DNA of 14,847 bases from the NCBI GenBank assembly GCA_040755715.1, contig JBFLXN010000014.1:12447-27293 (forward strand), written 5' to 3'. The position numbers and the translations under genes were made by a program. The notes beneath the pieces were generated by a model. That model was given only the letters and a program-made list of their open reading frames with translations. It was not told the origin of the DNA and did not search any database. Each line of letters begins with the position of its first letter. Position 1 is the stretch's first letter. Shown piece after piece: positions 7,416 to 13,612 of the stretch. Origin of the DNA: JBFLXN01 sp040755715 [NCBI: Candidatus Edwardsbacteria bacterium] (GTDB lineage Bacteria > Edwardsbacteria > AC1 > JBFLXN01).

Positions 7416-8336
7416 TTAACAAATTTGTTTAATTAAATCTACCATCTTTCCTTTAATATCTATCTTTTCCCTATCTACAGAATCTATTTCCGAATCCAGG
7501 ATATCCAGACAGGTCTGCACAAAACCTTCATCAGAAGAGCTGGCATCGGAGCTAGACAACCTCATCACCCTGCCAATCATTATAGCAGCGCGTATAGTTG
7601 GAATAGCTCCATCTTTATCCTGGCCTCTCAGGGCTCTTACAATGTCTACTATCTTCTCGGCGTCTGAGCGAGATATGTCCGCCTTAGCAGTAGTGATAGC
7701 TACCTCGGTATCACGATCATAATGTTGCAGTTTTATGGTAATCATCCTATCCCGAAGCGCATCTTGAGCCCTATACACACCGGCGTACTCATGGGGGTTG
7801 CTGGTAAAGATGGCACGGAAGTTTGGATGAACTCTTAAGTATCCCTCTATCCCTCTGGCTGCTGGAAGGTCCAAAATTCTTTCCTCCAAGACAGATAAGA
7901 GGACATTATTTGCCTCTGCCTTGGATCTTGTGAACTCATCATAAACAAGGGTAAATCCATGTTTACAGGCTACGGTCAATCGATTATCTACCCATCTTCC
8001 TACTACATCCTCTTCAGCCTTGAGAACTGAATGGATGAAATTATCTACTAGTTTCTTCTTACGGTATCCAAATTCTGAGCCTACTAAATCAGAGGTGCCA
8101 AATTCGTCATCTCCGTGAATTAAAATAGTTGGCTGTCCTAACTGAGCCGCTAAATACATAGCCAGAGAAGTCTTACCTGTCCCTGCCGGGCCTGAAAAGT
8201 GAATTGGAAAGCCAGCCTGAATATACAAAAGTGCCCGCCTTATTATATCCTTTACATAGGGCGTCTGGACAAAAGTGGGTTGCTCCTTAGCCAACATTAT
8301 TGGCTGAACTTCGGCAATCGTATCAATCTCATTCAT
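7416..8336 (-). CDS. gvpN: GvpN, AAA+ ATPase, second copy
   Basis: GvpN is a MoxR-like AAA+ ATPase required for full growth of gas vesicles. From the chosen start it has 306 residues, with Walker A GPAGTGKT (49-56), Walker B TLVYDE (129-134), sensor FTSNPHEYAG and an arginine-finger-like LRDRM. The ATG at 8336 is preferred over one 19 codons earlier because GGAGGG lies seven bases upstream and because the protein then matches the first GvpN in length (305). It overlaps the end of the GvpO-like gene by eight bases in an ATGAATGA. The whole protein aligns to the first copy without large gaps, including the unusual RWVDNRLTVACK block. Two GvpNs could form a mixed hexamer or act at different stages. 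Catalytic residues look intact in both. Confidence 0.95.
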   Translation of the reverse strand: MNEIDTIAEVQPIMLAKEQPTFVQTPYVKDIIRRALLYIQAGFPIHFSGPAGTGKTSLAMYLAAQLGQPTILIHGDDEFGTSDLVGSEFGYRKKKLVDNFIHSVLKAEEDVVGRWVDNRLTVACKHGFTLVYDEFTRSKAEANNVLLSVLEERILDLPAARGIEGYLRVHPNFRAIFTSNPHEYAGVYRAQDALRDRMITIKLQHYDRDTEVAITTAKADISRSDAEKIVDIVRALRGQDKDGAIPTIRAAIMIGRVMRLSSSDASSSDEGFVQTCLDILDSEIDSVDREKIDIKGKMVDLIKQIC

Positions 8337-9486
8337 CTTCTTTCCCTCCTCCCTTTTCTTGGTTAACGATATCTGCTTCCTCTTCTGGGACAAATTCTAA
8401 TTTCCCATCCTTCCAACCAATCTCTATCTCCTCGGTTACTATGGGAGGTTTGCCTTTTCTTTTCACATTGCGCAGCCTCATCTCCTCCCAAGGTTCGATG
8501 GTGGCAAGCCATCCGTCTGCCGTGCGTTCTAAGCTAATAAGACGGCCTATTTCTGAAAACTTATCTTCCAGAAGCTGCCTGGCTTCGTCTTCATTATCTA
8601 TATTAAAAGATATCCCCCTCAGCGACTCTCTGAGAGGCTTGGTCAGAAGTTCTTCTCTCAGACTCTCTATTACTTCTTCATCTTCTACTTCCTCAAAGGA
8701 GGATATCTGGAAGTTCTCATCAATCTCCACTCTATATATAATAGGTATATCAAACCCCGAAATCCTGCGACACTTCTTCTCTTCCCAGGGTTCTATCCAT
8801 ATCAAACATCTGTTTTCTTGCCATTCGATATCAAAGACCTCGCCAGCGTTCTCTGATACTTCTTCTAAAAGACCAGATGCCATCTTAGGATCTGCAGCAT
8901 CCTTCTGATCCTTTAGCCTTTCACCAAACTCTATCAGGGCTTCGTTTAAGACCTCTTTATGCTTCTCAATTCTCATCCTTATCTCTTCTTTTTTTCTCTT
9001 TTCTTCTTCTTTTCTCTGCTTCCAAACAACTGCTTCTCGTTCTAAATCATGCAATCTGGTATCTTGGGTTCTCTTCCCTAATGCCCTGGCCCATTCTGCG
9101 GCTATTAACTTCTTCCTGAGCGCTACAATAGTAGCCATATTCAAAGGTATTTGTTTCTTCTTTCCATCCTCTTCTTTTTGCCAGGGTTTATATTGAACCC
9201 ATGCTATTTCATCCCTTGACTCCGCTCGGGATAGGTCAAACAATCTTTGCTTATCATAATCCACTACCTTTTTAACGATGGTCTCTCGAAAGGAAAGCCC
9301 TAAAGATTCCTCCTTTTTTAACATTTCTTTTTGTTTAAGTCTTGCTTCCATCTCCTTCTTTTCTTTCCATGCTAAAGCTGCCTTCTCTAAAAGAGATGGA
9401 GATTCAATTTTTCTTCTAAATATCCGGTCCTTTTCTTTGGATATTTCCTTTATAGCTTTTGCTTTTACACTGATTCCTTTTTCCAT
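8329..9486 (-). CDS. Coiled-coil protein with two C-terminal GvpO-like domains
   Basis: A 385-residue protein. Residues 1-195 are very rich in lysine and glutamate and read as long helices (for example REAVVWKQRKEEEKRKKEE). The C-terminal half holds two similar units, about 201-268 and 298-368, each with A..LLE, a short segment, then an aromatic strand and IEPWEE (231-236 and 330-335), a basic stretch, and a Y/E-V-E-I strand followed by an acidic linker. This order (ER-x-DGW, hydrophobic strand with E-x-x-E-x-x-R, then YEVELDEDGEL-type strand) is what I know of GvpO, a small gas vesicle protein of about 140 residues or less in actinobacteria and haloarchaea. The assignment is by eye and moderate. 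The ATG overlaps the previous stop in a TAATG, so translation is coupled. A fused, duplicated GvpO would be unusual. Confidence 0.6.
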   Translation of the reverse strand: MEKGISVKAKAIKEISKEKDRIFRRKIESPSLLEKAALAWKEKKEMEARLKQKEMLKKEESLGLSFRETIVKKVVDYDKQRLFDLSRAESRDEIAWVQYKPWQKEEDGKKKQIPLNMATIVALRKKLIAAEWARALGKRTQDTRLHDLEREAVVWKQRKEEEKRKKEEIRMRIEKHKEVLNEALIEFGERLKDQKDAADPKMASGLLEEVSENAGEVFDIEWQENRCLIWIEPWEEKKCRRISGFDIPIIYRVEIDENFQISSFEEVEDEEVIESLREELLTKPLRESLRGISFNIDNEDEARQLLEDKFSEIGRLISLERTADGWLATIEPWEEMRLRNVKRKGKPPIVTEEIEIGWKDGKLEFVPEEEADIVNQEKGGGKEDE

Positions 9487-10253
9487 TACTCTAATACCTT
9501 CTCTCCATTAGGGGTAAGGGTGTATAAGAGGCCGTGCCGTAGGAGAAGTCTTTTTTTGACTAAAGCGTCACAGAGTTGTTCTGCATAAGCGGATGAAACA
9601 GGTGGTGACATATTCCTGCCTACTGCAACCCTGTCAGCCTGGCCCAATTCTTTAACTACTTCCAGGGCCTCGCGCTCACTTCCTGCTACTGAACGAACCA
9701 GTTCTTCTTTTACCTTATCTTGAGACCTCTCTTCAGTGAAACTGCCGACCTCTTCTAATTCCTCTTCTTGTAGTTCCCAAGGTTGTTCCTCTTCTTCCTT
9801 TACAGTTACAACGCCTTTTCCTCGGCATTTTATGCAGACAAGTTTATTAGTGGGCTCCTTACCTGTGCCCCGACAATGAGGGCATATATCAACAGGCTCT
9901 TCTACATGAATGACTCCTTTACCTCTACAGGCAGTGCAGGTAACATTACTTCTGGGCTTCTCTTCTCCGCTGCCTTTACAATAAGCGCATCTTACGGTTG
10001 GCGGCTCAACGGAGACTGTACCCGCGCCTCTACAAACAGAACATTTTGAACCTCTGGGCTTCTCGCCTGCCCCATTGCAAAATCCACAAGGATATATCTC
10101 GTCTTCCAAAATCTCACCTACTTGATGGCTAGCGTATTGACCTGCTGGTCTTAATTTAACCGGTTGCCATATCCATTCATCCTTTAATTTTTTTATACCC
10201 GTCTTTCCGGTGCGTATCCTTTTATATGAGCTTGAATCCCATTCCCAATCCAT
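9486..10253 (-). CDS. DnaJ-type zinc-finger protein with six CxxCxGxG motifs and a C-terminal winged helix
   Basis: A 255-residue protein. Six CxxCxGxG motifs begin near residues 56 (CGFCNGAG), 71 (CSVCRGAG), 89 (CAYCKGSG), 106 (CTACRGKG), 124 (CPHCRGTG) and 140 (CIKCRGKG). In DnaJ four such motifs build two zinc sites that help substrate handling; six suggests three sites. There is no J domain. After an acidic linker (about 154-185), residues 190-255 form a winged helix like the small proteins at 5505-6614 (SEREALEVVKELG, AYAEQLCDALVKKRLL, YTLTPNGEKVL). The ATG at 10253 is preferred over one 11 codons earlier because AGGAGGTAAA lies directly before it and the earlier one would overlap the upstream gene. 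Likely role: chaperone-like binding of a Gvp protein, joined to the winged-helix family; inferred. Confidence 0.85.
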   Translation of the reverse strand: MDWEWDSSSYKRIRTGKTGIKKLKDEWIWQPVKLRPAGQYASHQVGEILEDEIYPCGFCNGAGEKPRGSKCSVCRGAGTVSVEPPTVRCAYCKGSGEEKPRSNVTCTACRGKGVIHVEEPVDICPHCRGTGKEPTNKLVCIKCRGKGVVTVKEEEEQPWELQEEELEEVGSFTEERSQDKVKEELVRSVAGSEREALEVVKELGQADRVAVGRNMSPPVSSAYAEQLCDALVKKRLLLRHGLLYTLTPNGEKVLE

Positions 10254-10273
10254 TTTACCTCCTCGTTTACTCG

Positions 10274-10669
10274 TCAGTAGGTCCAATCTATCTTCTTCAT
10301 ATGTCCGGGGGTCTTCATTTGCTTGGCATCTTTATTCGTCTCCTCATCCGATTCTTCTATCCCGCCTTTTGGGACCTTGGGTAACTCTTTTTCTTTCTGC
10401 AGTAGGTCTTTTTTTATATCTCGCCATGAATCTGAAACCTCTTTCAGCTGTTTTCCTAAAATCTCGCCATATCTTTCCACCCGTTCTTTTTCCTTAGTTT
10501 TTATGTACATATCTAAATATTCCTGTCCCTCGGTTTTTGGCTTTGAACAAACCCTGGATTGAATATTGGTTTTTGAAGGAATACTATCGCCTCTACTTGG
10601 CTTCCTCTTTCTTCCCTCCTCATCTGCCCAAGGAATAAATTTCCCCCTTTCTTTTTTAAAGTCTGTCAC
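10274..10669 (-). CDS. Hypothetical hydrophilic protein
   Basis: I do not recognise this 131-residue protein. It starts with GTG, preceded by an AGAGGTG. It is very polar: lysine/arginine-rich at the N-terminus (KKERGKFIPWADEEGRKRKPSRGD), a helical middle (residues about 51-95, YLDMYIKTKEKERVERYGEILGKQL) that could form a short coiled coil, and a disordered-looking tail ending KKIDWTY. No membrane segment or cysteine cluster is visible; one cysteine only. The tight spacing (20 bases) to the downstream zinc-finger gene supports a single operon. It may be a small accessory gas vesicle protein. It follows a repeat-rich 98-base gap after the AbrB-like gene. Confidence 0.7.
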   Translation of the reverse strand: MTDFKKERGKFIPWADEEGRKRKPSRGDSIPSKTNIQSRVCSKPKTEGQEYLDMYIKTKEKERVERYGEILGKQLKEVSDSWRDIKKDLLQKEKELPKVPKGGIEESDEETNKDAKQMKTPGHMKKIDWTY

Positions 10670-10687
10670 TCTCCATCACCTCTTTCT

Positions 10688-10770
10688 ACACGAACATTCA
10701 CGAATTTTTGGACACGAATTTCCACGAATTCGTGTTGATTCGTGTTTATATACGTGTTAATTCGTGTTTA
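10688..10770. repeat. Palindromic CACGAA/TTCGTG repeat cluster
   Basis: The gap between the AbrB-like gene and the hypothetical gene is filled by copies of CACGAA on one side and TTCGTG on the other. The core is a long imperfect hairpin at 10712-10745: ACACGAAT, three unpaired bases, CACGAA directly joined to TTCGTG, three bases, ATTCGTGT. Similar TTCGTGT-type repeats are a common intergenic type in many bacterial genomes. It overlaps the stop codon of the AbrB-like gene. It could end or protect transcripts, or be a dispersed repeat. Confidence 0.6.
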
Positions 10771-10938
10771 GCGAGCAGCCTTGCGCTTATTGATAATCAG
10801 ATATGGACCGTTATTTGGTCCCTGAACCTTAATCTCAACTAACTGCCCTTTTTCTAATTTCATTTCTCGGCAAATATTGCTGGGAATAGCAATTCTACCC
10901 TTCTCATCAACCCTTGAAAATCCTCTCATCAGTGCCAT
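10768..10938 (-). CDS. AbrB/MazE-like small protein (SpoVT-AbrB fold)
   Basis: A 56-residue protein, short but clearly coding: a strong AAAGGAGGAGG lies just before the ATG, and the sequence fits the swapped-hairpin AbrB/SpoVT fold, with the conserved start VDEKGRIAIPSNICREM (residues 10-26), then KLEKGQLVEIKV and a C-terminal YLIINKRKAAR. Such proteins dimerise and bind DNA, either as transition-state regulators or as antitoxins. No toxin gene is next to it: the neighbours are gvpN and a hydrophilic protein. A local regulator of the gas vesicle cluster is the likely role, inferred from position. Confidence 0.85.
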   Translation of the reverse strand: MALMRGFSRVDEKGRIAIPSNICREMKLEKGQLVEIKVQGPNNGPYLIINKRKAAR

Positions 10939-10961
10939 TTCCTCCTCCTTTCAGTCAGAAT

Positions 10962-11037
10962 TGGTTAAGTGGTAATTGGTGATTGGTTAAATAATATTTC
11001 ATTTAACCTTTTAACCAGTTAACCAGTTACCAATTAA
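10962..11037 (-). repeat. AT-rich inverted repeats after gvpN copy 1
   Basis: The gap after the first gvpN contains a perfect GGTTAAAT/ATTTAACC stem (10985-10992 and 11001-11008) around eight bases, flanked by further GGTAATTGG and CCAGTTACC type arms, so a long hairpin is possible on either strand. The same eight-base arms follow the second gvpN (7382-7413). No clear T-run follows. Confidence 0.55.
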
Positions 11038-11951
11038 CAATACTGGTCAATCAATCCGTTTATAACTTCCCTTACCTTTGCCTGATGGGTCCTGGAGCCA
11101 ACTCTGCTTGTCTCTGAAGTCAATATCTCTAACGCTGTTTCCCTGAAGATGGGATTATCTTTAGAGACTACCCCCCTTCTTACCTTCAAGGTCTTACCAA
11201 TCATAATGGGACCGCGAATAGTGGGGGCGTACTCGCATTTCCCTGATTCCCTCAAGCCTTTCACAATATTGACTATTCTTTCTGAATCCTCCCGCGAAAG
11301 TCCTGTCTTGGCTTCGGTAATAGCTATCTCTGTCTCTTTATCAAAGTGGTCCAAATCGATAGTAATCATCCTATCCCGAAGGGCATCCTGGCTTCTATAA
11401 ACACCCGCATATTCCTCAGGATTGGAAGTAAAGATAGCTGTAAAGTTAGGGTCAACGCGAAGGTAACTTTCTCCACCTCCCCTTGCGGCAGGTAGATCAA
11501 GCATCTTTTCTTGAAGGACGGAAAGTAAGGTATTGTTGGCTTCAGGCCGGGAACGAGTAAATTCGTCGTAGATTAGGGTAAATCCATATTTGCAAGCAAC
11601 AGTTAAGCGGTTATCCACCCAGCGCCTCTGCATATCCTCTTCGGTCTTTAATACTGAGTGGATAAAATTATCTACTATCTTTCTTAGGCGGTAGCCATAT
11701 TCTCCTCCTACTAAATCTGACGAGGAGAATTCTTCATCTCCGTGGATCATTACTACTGGCCGGCCCATTTTAGAGGCTACATGCATAGCTAGAGTAGTCT
11801 TTCCCGTCCCAGATATTCCTCTAAAATGTATTGGGAATCCAGCAGAGATATAAGCTAAGGCCCTTTCAGTTATAGCTTTTACCTGGTCGGTCTCCACAAA
11901 ATTGGGCAAGGGCCGCGGCTCTAATACTGTGGTAAGTTCTTCAACTGGCAT
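11034..11951 (-). CDS. gvpN: GvpN, AAA+ ATPase, first copy
   Basis: A 305-residue GvpN, the MoxR-like AAA+ ATPase of gas vesicle clusters, needed for vesicles to widen and grow to full size. Walker A is GISGTGKT (45-52), followed by the family block HGDEEFSSSDLVGGEYGYR (70-88), RWVDNRLTVACKYG, Walker B TLIYDE (125-130), FTRSRPEANN, the sensor FTSNPEEYAG and LRDRM. All key residues look intact. The ATG has AAGGAGGTG five bases upstream, within an unusually structured 163-base leader, so its translation may be regulated. It is the more GvpN-typical copy by context, next to the GvpA and GvpC-like genes. A second copy lies at 7416-8336. Confidence 0.96.
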   Translation of the reverse strand: MPVEELTTVLEPRPLPNFVETDQVKAITERALAYISAGFPIHFRGISGTGKTTLAMHVASKMGRPVVMIHGDEEFSSSDLVGGEYGYRLRKIVDNFIHSVLKTEEDMQRRWVDNRLTVACKYGFTLIYDEFTRSRPEANNTLLSVLQEKMLDLPAARGGGESYLRVDPNFTAIFTSNPEEYAGVYRSQDALRDRMITIDLDHFDKETEIAITEAKTGLSREDSERIVNIVKGLRESGKCEYAPTIRGPIMIGKTLKVRRGVVSKDNPIFRETALEILTSETSRVGSRTHQAKVREVINGLIDQYC

Positions 11952-12114
11952 TTTACACCTCCTTGTTTGTTAACAAGCGCATCTGCCGTTATGCCATCAG
12001 CAGATGGGCTAATCACGCCCTCGATACAACCTGTATCGAAACTAAGGCGCGATTTCTGTTGTTATACTTTTCCCCTGCGAAACAGGAGGGGCACTATTCT
12101 GTTAAAATCAGTAT
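11952..12114 (-). promoter_or_regulatory. Structured leader upstream of gvpN copy 1
   Basis: This 163-base gap can form four hairpins on the minus strand in a row: 12072-12091 (CCCCT/AGGGG); 12011-12054, a rod with a nine-pair outer stem (AATCGCGCC with GGCGTGATT, one G-U pair) and an eight-pair inner stem (TCGATACA/TGTATCGA); 11980-12006 (CATCTGC/GCAGATG); and 11962-11977 (CTTGTT/AACAAG), whose last arm shares three bases with the AAGGAGGTG ribosome binding site at 11956-11964. That is a plausible translation-control layout. I do not recognise a known riboswitch, and stacked repeats could give the same picture. Confidence 0.5.
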
Positions 12115-12438
12115 TTATACAACACCCTTGCCTCTACAAGTAAGACAAGGAAGACTAACTGGAGCCGATCCAGTGCCTTTGCATTCAGGACAGGTCTTTG
12201 CGCCTTTGGGCACAGTAACCATGCCTTTGCCTCCGCATACAGTACAGGTAAGTCTCGTATCAAAGTAAACACCTGTCCCCTTGCAGAAGGCGCATTTTGC
12301 GGTTGGTGGAGTAACTCTTACCTTACCTGTGCCTGAACACACCTGGCAGATAGACAAAGGAGAGAGAAGCCCGAAGGGGTCTTTGCCTAGTCCCTTGCAG
12401 AAGGCACATTTTATTTCGGCACCTTTTACTTCAGCCAT
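12115..12438 (-). CDS. Small DnaJ-type zinc-finger protein with six CxxCxGxG motifs
   Basis: A 107-residue protein consisting of six CxxCxGxG-type motifs at residues 11 (CAFCKGLG), 31 (CQVCSGTG), 49 (CAFCKGTG), 65 (CTVCGGKG), 83 (CPECKGTG) and 98 (CLTCRGKG). It is the DnaJ central zinc region without J domain or C-terminal substrate domains, and with six rather than four motifs. Such modules bind zinc and have thiol and holdase activity in DnaJ. It resembles the zinc part of the protein at 9486-10253, so the two are probably paralogs. It follows the GvpC-like gene after 53 bases and precedes the gvpN leader. A role in holding GvpA or GvpC is inferred. Confidence 0.87.
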   Translation of the reverse strand: MAEVKGAEIKCAFCKGLGKDPFGLLSPLSICQVCSGTGKVRVTPPTAKCAFCKGTGVYFDTRLTCTVCGGKGMVTVPKGAKTCPECKGTGSAPVSLPCLTCRGKGVV

Positions 12439-12491
12439 TTTATCGCCCTCTCTTTATTGAACATTTATTAAACAAAGAACTCCCTTTAGAA

Positions 12492-13163
12492 TTAGCTTCT
12501 TCTCTTTATTCTTTTTTTACCTTTTCTTTTAGCCGGCACCTTCACTTCAGCCTCAACCACCGCTTTCTCTTCTGCCAGTGCTATAGGGGATGGCTTTTCT
12601 TTTCTGGTAGTTGCCATTGTAGACAACAAATCCTTCCACGCTCCAGCAACCGCTTCTCTTTCTTTCTTATAATCTGCCAGAAGGTCAGCAACAGCAGCGG
12701 CTCTTTCTTTATCCTCTGCTTTAAAACCCTGAACAAGCTTAGAAACCTCATTAGCTCTATCTTTACTTTCTGCTGTAAACTGCTTAATGAGCTTTTGAGT
12801 ATCAGCGGCTCTGGCTTTGTCTTCTTCTTTGCATTCACCTAAGAATTTAGCTGTCTCAGCGGCTCTGGCTTTGTCTTCTTCTTTGCATTCACCTAAGAAT
12901 TTAGCTGTCTCAGCGGCTCTGGCTTTGTCTTCTTCTTTGCATTCACCTAAGAATTTAGCTGTCTCAGCGGCTCTGGCTTTGTCTTCTTTGTTAGCTTCCT
13001 TTATAAGCCTGTGGGCTTCATCCTTTATGGCTACATTCTCATCGTGAAGAGTTTTTATTATCTGCTTCGTCTCCCTTTTAATATCTTTGATACGCCCAAC
13101 CCTGTCCTTATAAGCATTAGCCATATCTTCAGCCAGGGATTTGAAATCATCTGCCACTGCCAT
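12492..13163 (-). CDS. GvpC-like coiled-coil protein with 18-residue repeats
   Basis: A 223-residue helical protein. Residues 59-166 are six units of 18 residues (59-76, 77-94, 95-112, 113-130, 131-148, 149-166); the first three share EDKARAAETAKFLGEC and the last three have diverged (for example AEDKERAAAVADLLADYK). Eighteen residues is exactly five helical turns, so equivalent side chains fall on one face, as expected for a helix lying along a surface. GvpC, the outer shell-strengthening protein, is also a repeat helix, though its classic repeat is 33 residues. The N-terminal cap (Y18, V22, R30, E31, H40) and the C-terminal W176 region match the protein at 13609-14247. The tail is basic (KRKGKKRIKRRS). 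It directly follows gvpA copy 1. GvpC function is inferred from position and architecture. Confidence 0.8.
   Translation of the reverse strand: MAVADDFKSLAEDMANAYKDRVGRIKDIKRETKQIIKTLHDENVAIKDEAHRLIKEANKEDKARAAETAKFLGECKEEDKARAAETAKFLGECKEEDKARAAETAKFLGECKEEDKARAADTQKLIKQFTAESKDRANEVSKLVQGFKAEDKERAAAVADLLADYKKEREAVAGAWKDLLSTMATTRKEKPSPIALAEEKAVVEAEVKVPAKRKGKKRIKRRS
12803..12988 (-). repeat. Perfect 54-bp tandem repeats inside the GvpC-like gene
   Basis: Three identical 54-base units (12803-12856, 12857-12910, 12911-12964) are followed by a 24-base partial copy (12965-12988). Each encodes one 18-residue protein repeat, so changes in copy number keep the reading frame. Perfect identity at the DNA level indicates a recent expansion. 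Confidence 0.97.
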
Positions 13164-13233
13164 ATCTATTCTACCTCCTTCTTTTTAATTTAAAATAATT
13201 ATGAAGACATACTTGGGATTTAAGCAGTAGCTC

Positions 13234-13259
13234 TATAAAGGGGCTTCTGCGCCTCTATA
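13234..13259 (-). other. Hairpin downstream of gvpA copy 1
   Basis: On the minus strand TATAGAGG and CCTTTATA form an eight-pair stem with one G-U pair around a ten-base loop, about 38 bases after the gvpA stop codon. The matching hairpin after gvpA copy 2 has a standard A-U pair at that position, so the stem survives a base change. No T-run follows. It may protect the gvpA message from 3' decay and raise GvpA level over downstream genes. Confidence 0.55.
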
Positions 13260-13521
13260 CTCCCAAGGACATCTCGCACTTCTCTACTTGGTTGTGGTTA
13301 TGCAGCTGCTGGTAGCAGACCCACTGCCTCAGCATATTTTAAAAAGGTCTCAACAGATGCGACCACGACCCTGGCCTCAATAGCTAATAGCTCAATGCCT
13401 ACGAGGGATATTCTCACCCAGGCATCGACTACTATGCCCTTGTCCAGAATTCGGTCAACCACTTCCACCAAGCTGGAAGATGCGATCGCCTTTTCTACTG
13501 CCATCTTCTACACCCCCTTTC
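13240..13521. repeat. gvpA duplication, copy 1 (nearly identical to 14320-14601)
   Basis: This segment, from the 3' hairpin through gvpA to its ribosome binding site, is nearly identical to 14320-14601. Within the gene I count two base differences. Similarity fades out on either side, although related hairpins continue on both flanks. Confidence 0.93.
13298..13504 (-). CDS. gvpA: GvpA, major gas vesicle shell protein, copy 1
   Basis: A 68-residue GvpA, the small hydrophobic protein that polymerises into ribs and makes the gas-permeable, water-excluding vesicle wall. The family sequence is obvious: [56 protein letters not shown], giving helix, two beta strands with the DAW-VR-SLVGIE-L turn, and helix. 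Length is typical. AAAGGGGGTG lies eight bases before the ATG. It differs from copy 2 by one residue (I32 instead of V32). A hairpin leader precedes it and another hairpin follows, fitting a message that must be abundant. It is paired with the GvpC-like gene 134 bases downstream. Confidence 0.98.
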   Translation of the reverse strand: MAVEKAIASSSLVEVVDRILDKGIVVDAWVRISLVGIELLAIEARVVVASVETFLKYAEAVGLLPAAA

Positions 13522-13608
13522 ATTTTTTCCCGCCAAGCTATATCTTAGCAGCCGGGATCCCGCTCTGCGGGAAGATTCCGCTTTTCTCAATGTGAGGAGC
13601 GGTTAACC
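13522..13608 (-). promoter_or_regulatory. Leader of gvpA copy 1 with several hairpins
   Basis: On the minus strand, the gap between the 51-residue-repeat gene and gvpA can form a small CCCGC/GCGGG hairpin (13559-13571), an overlapping GCGGAA/TTCCGC alternative, and a longer imperfect hairpin at 13529-13556 (CCCG/CGGG plus GCTA/TAGC) that ends eight bases before the AAAGGGGGTG. The leader of copy 2 has a different sequence but a similar hairpin in the same place. I found no convincing promoter boxes. Confidence 0.45.
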
Positions 13609-13612
13609 TCAC
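13592..13612 (-). other. Hairpin at the stop codon of the 51-residue-repeat gene
   Basis: GTGAGG and CCTCAC pair perfectly around the nine-base loop TTAACCGCT, and the stop codon TGA lies in the first arm. The hairpin at 14740-14760 has the same loop but for one base and one changed pair that keeps pairing (T-A to A-T). No T-run follows. Confidence 0.5.

Noticed and set aside
10768-10938. AbrB-like gene as antitoxin of a toxin-antitoxin pair
   Set aside because: Neither neighbour resembles a PIN, MazF or RelE toxin.
12011-12054. Long rod-like hairpin as an integron attC site or group of attachment sites
   Set aside because: The expected conserved end boxes are missing and there is no cassette-like or integrase context.
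12100-12135. TATAAA-like box near the start of the gvpN leader as a promoter
   Set aside because: No acceptable -35 box at 16-18 bases, and the region overlaps the stop of the zinc-finger gene.
12803-12988. Regular repeats that could be taken for a CRISPR array
   Set aside because: The units abut without spacers and encode an in-frame 18-residue protein repeat.
13234-13259. Hairpins after gvpA as intrinsic terminators
   Set aside because: No run of T follows on the transcript strand in either copy.
13522-13540. TTGGCGGG stretch upstream of gvpA copy 1 as a sigma-54 promoter
   Set aside because: It lacks the TTGC element at the right spacing and is part of a hairpin arm.
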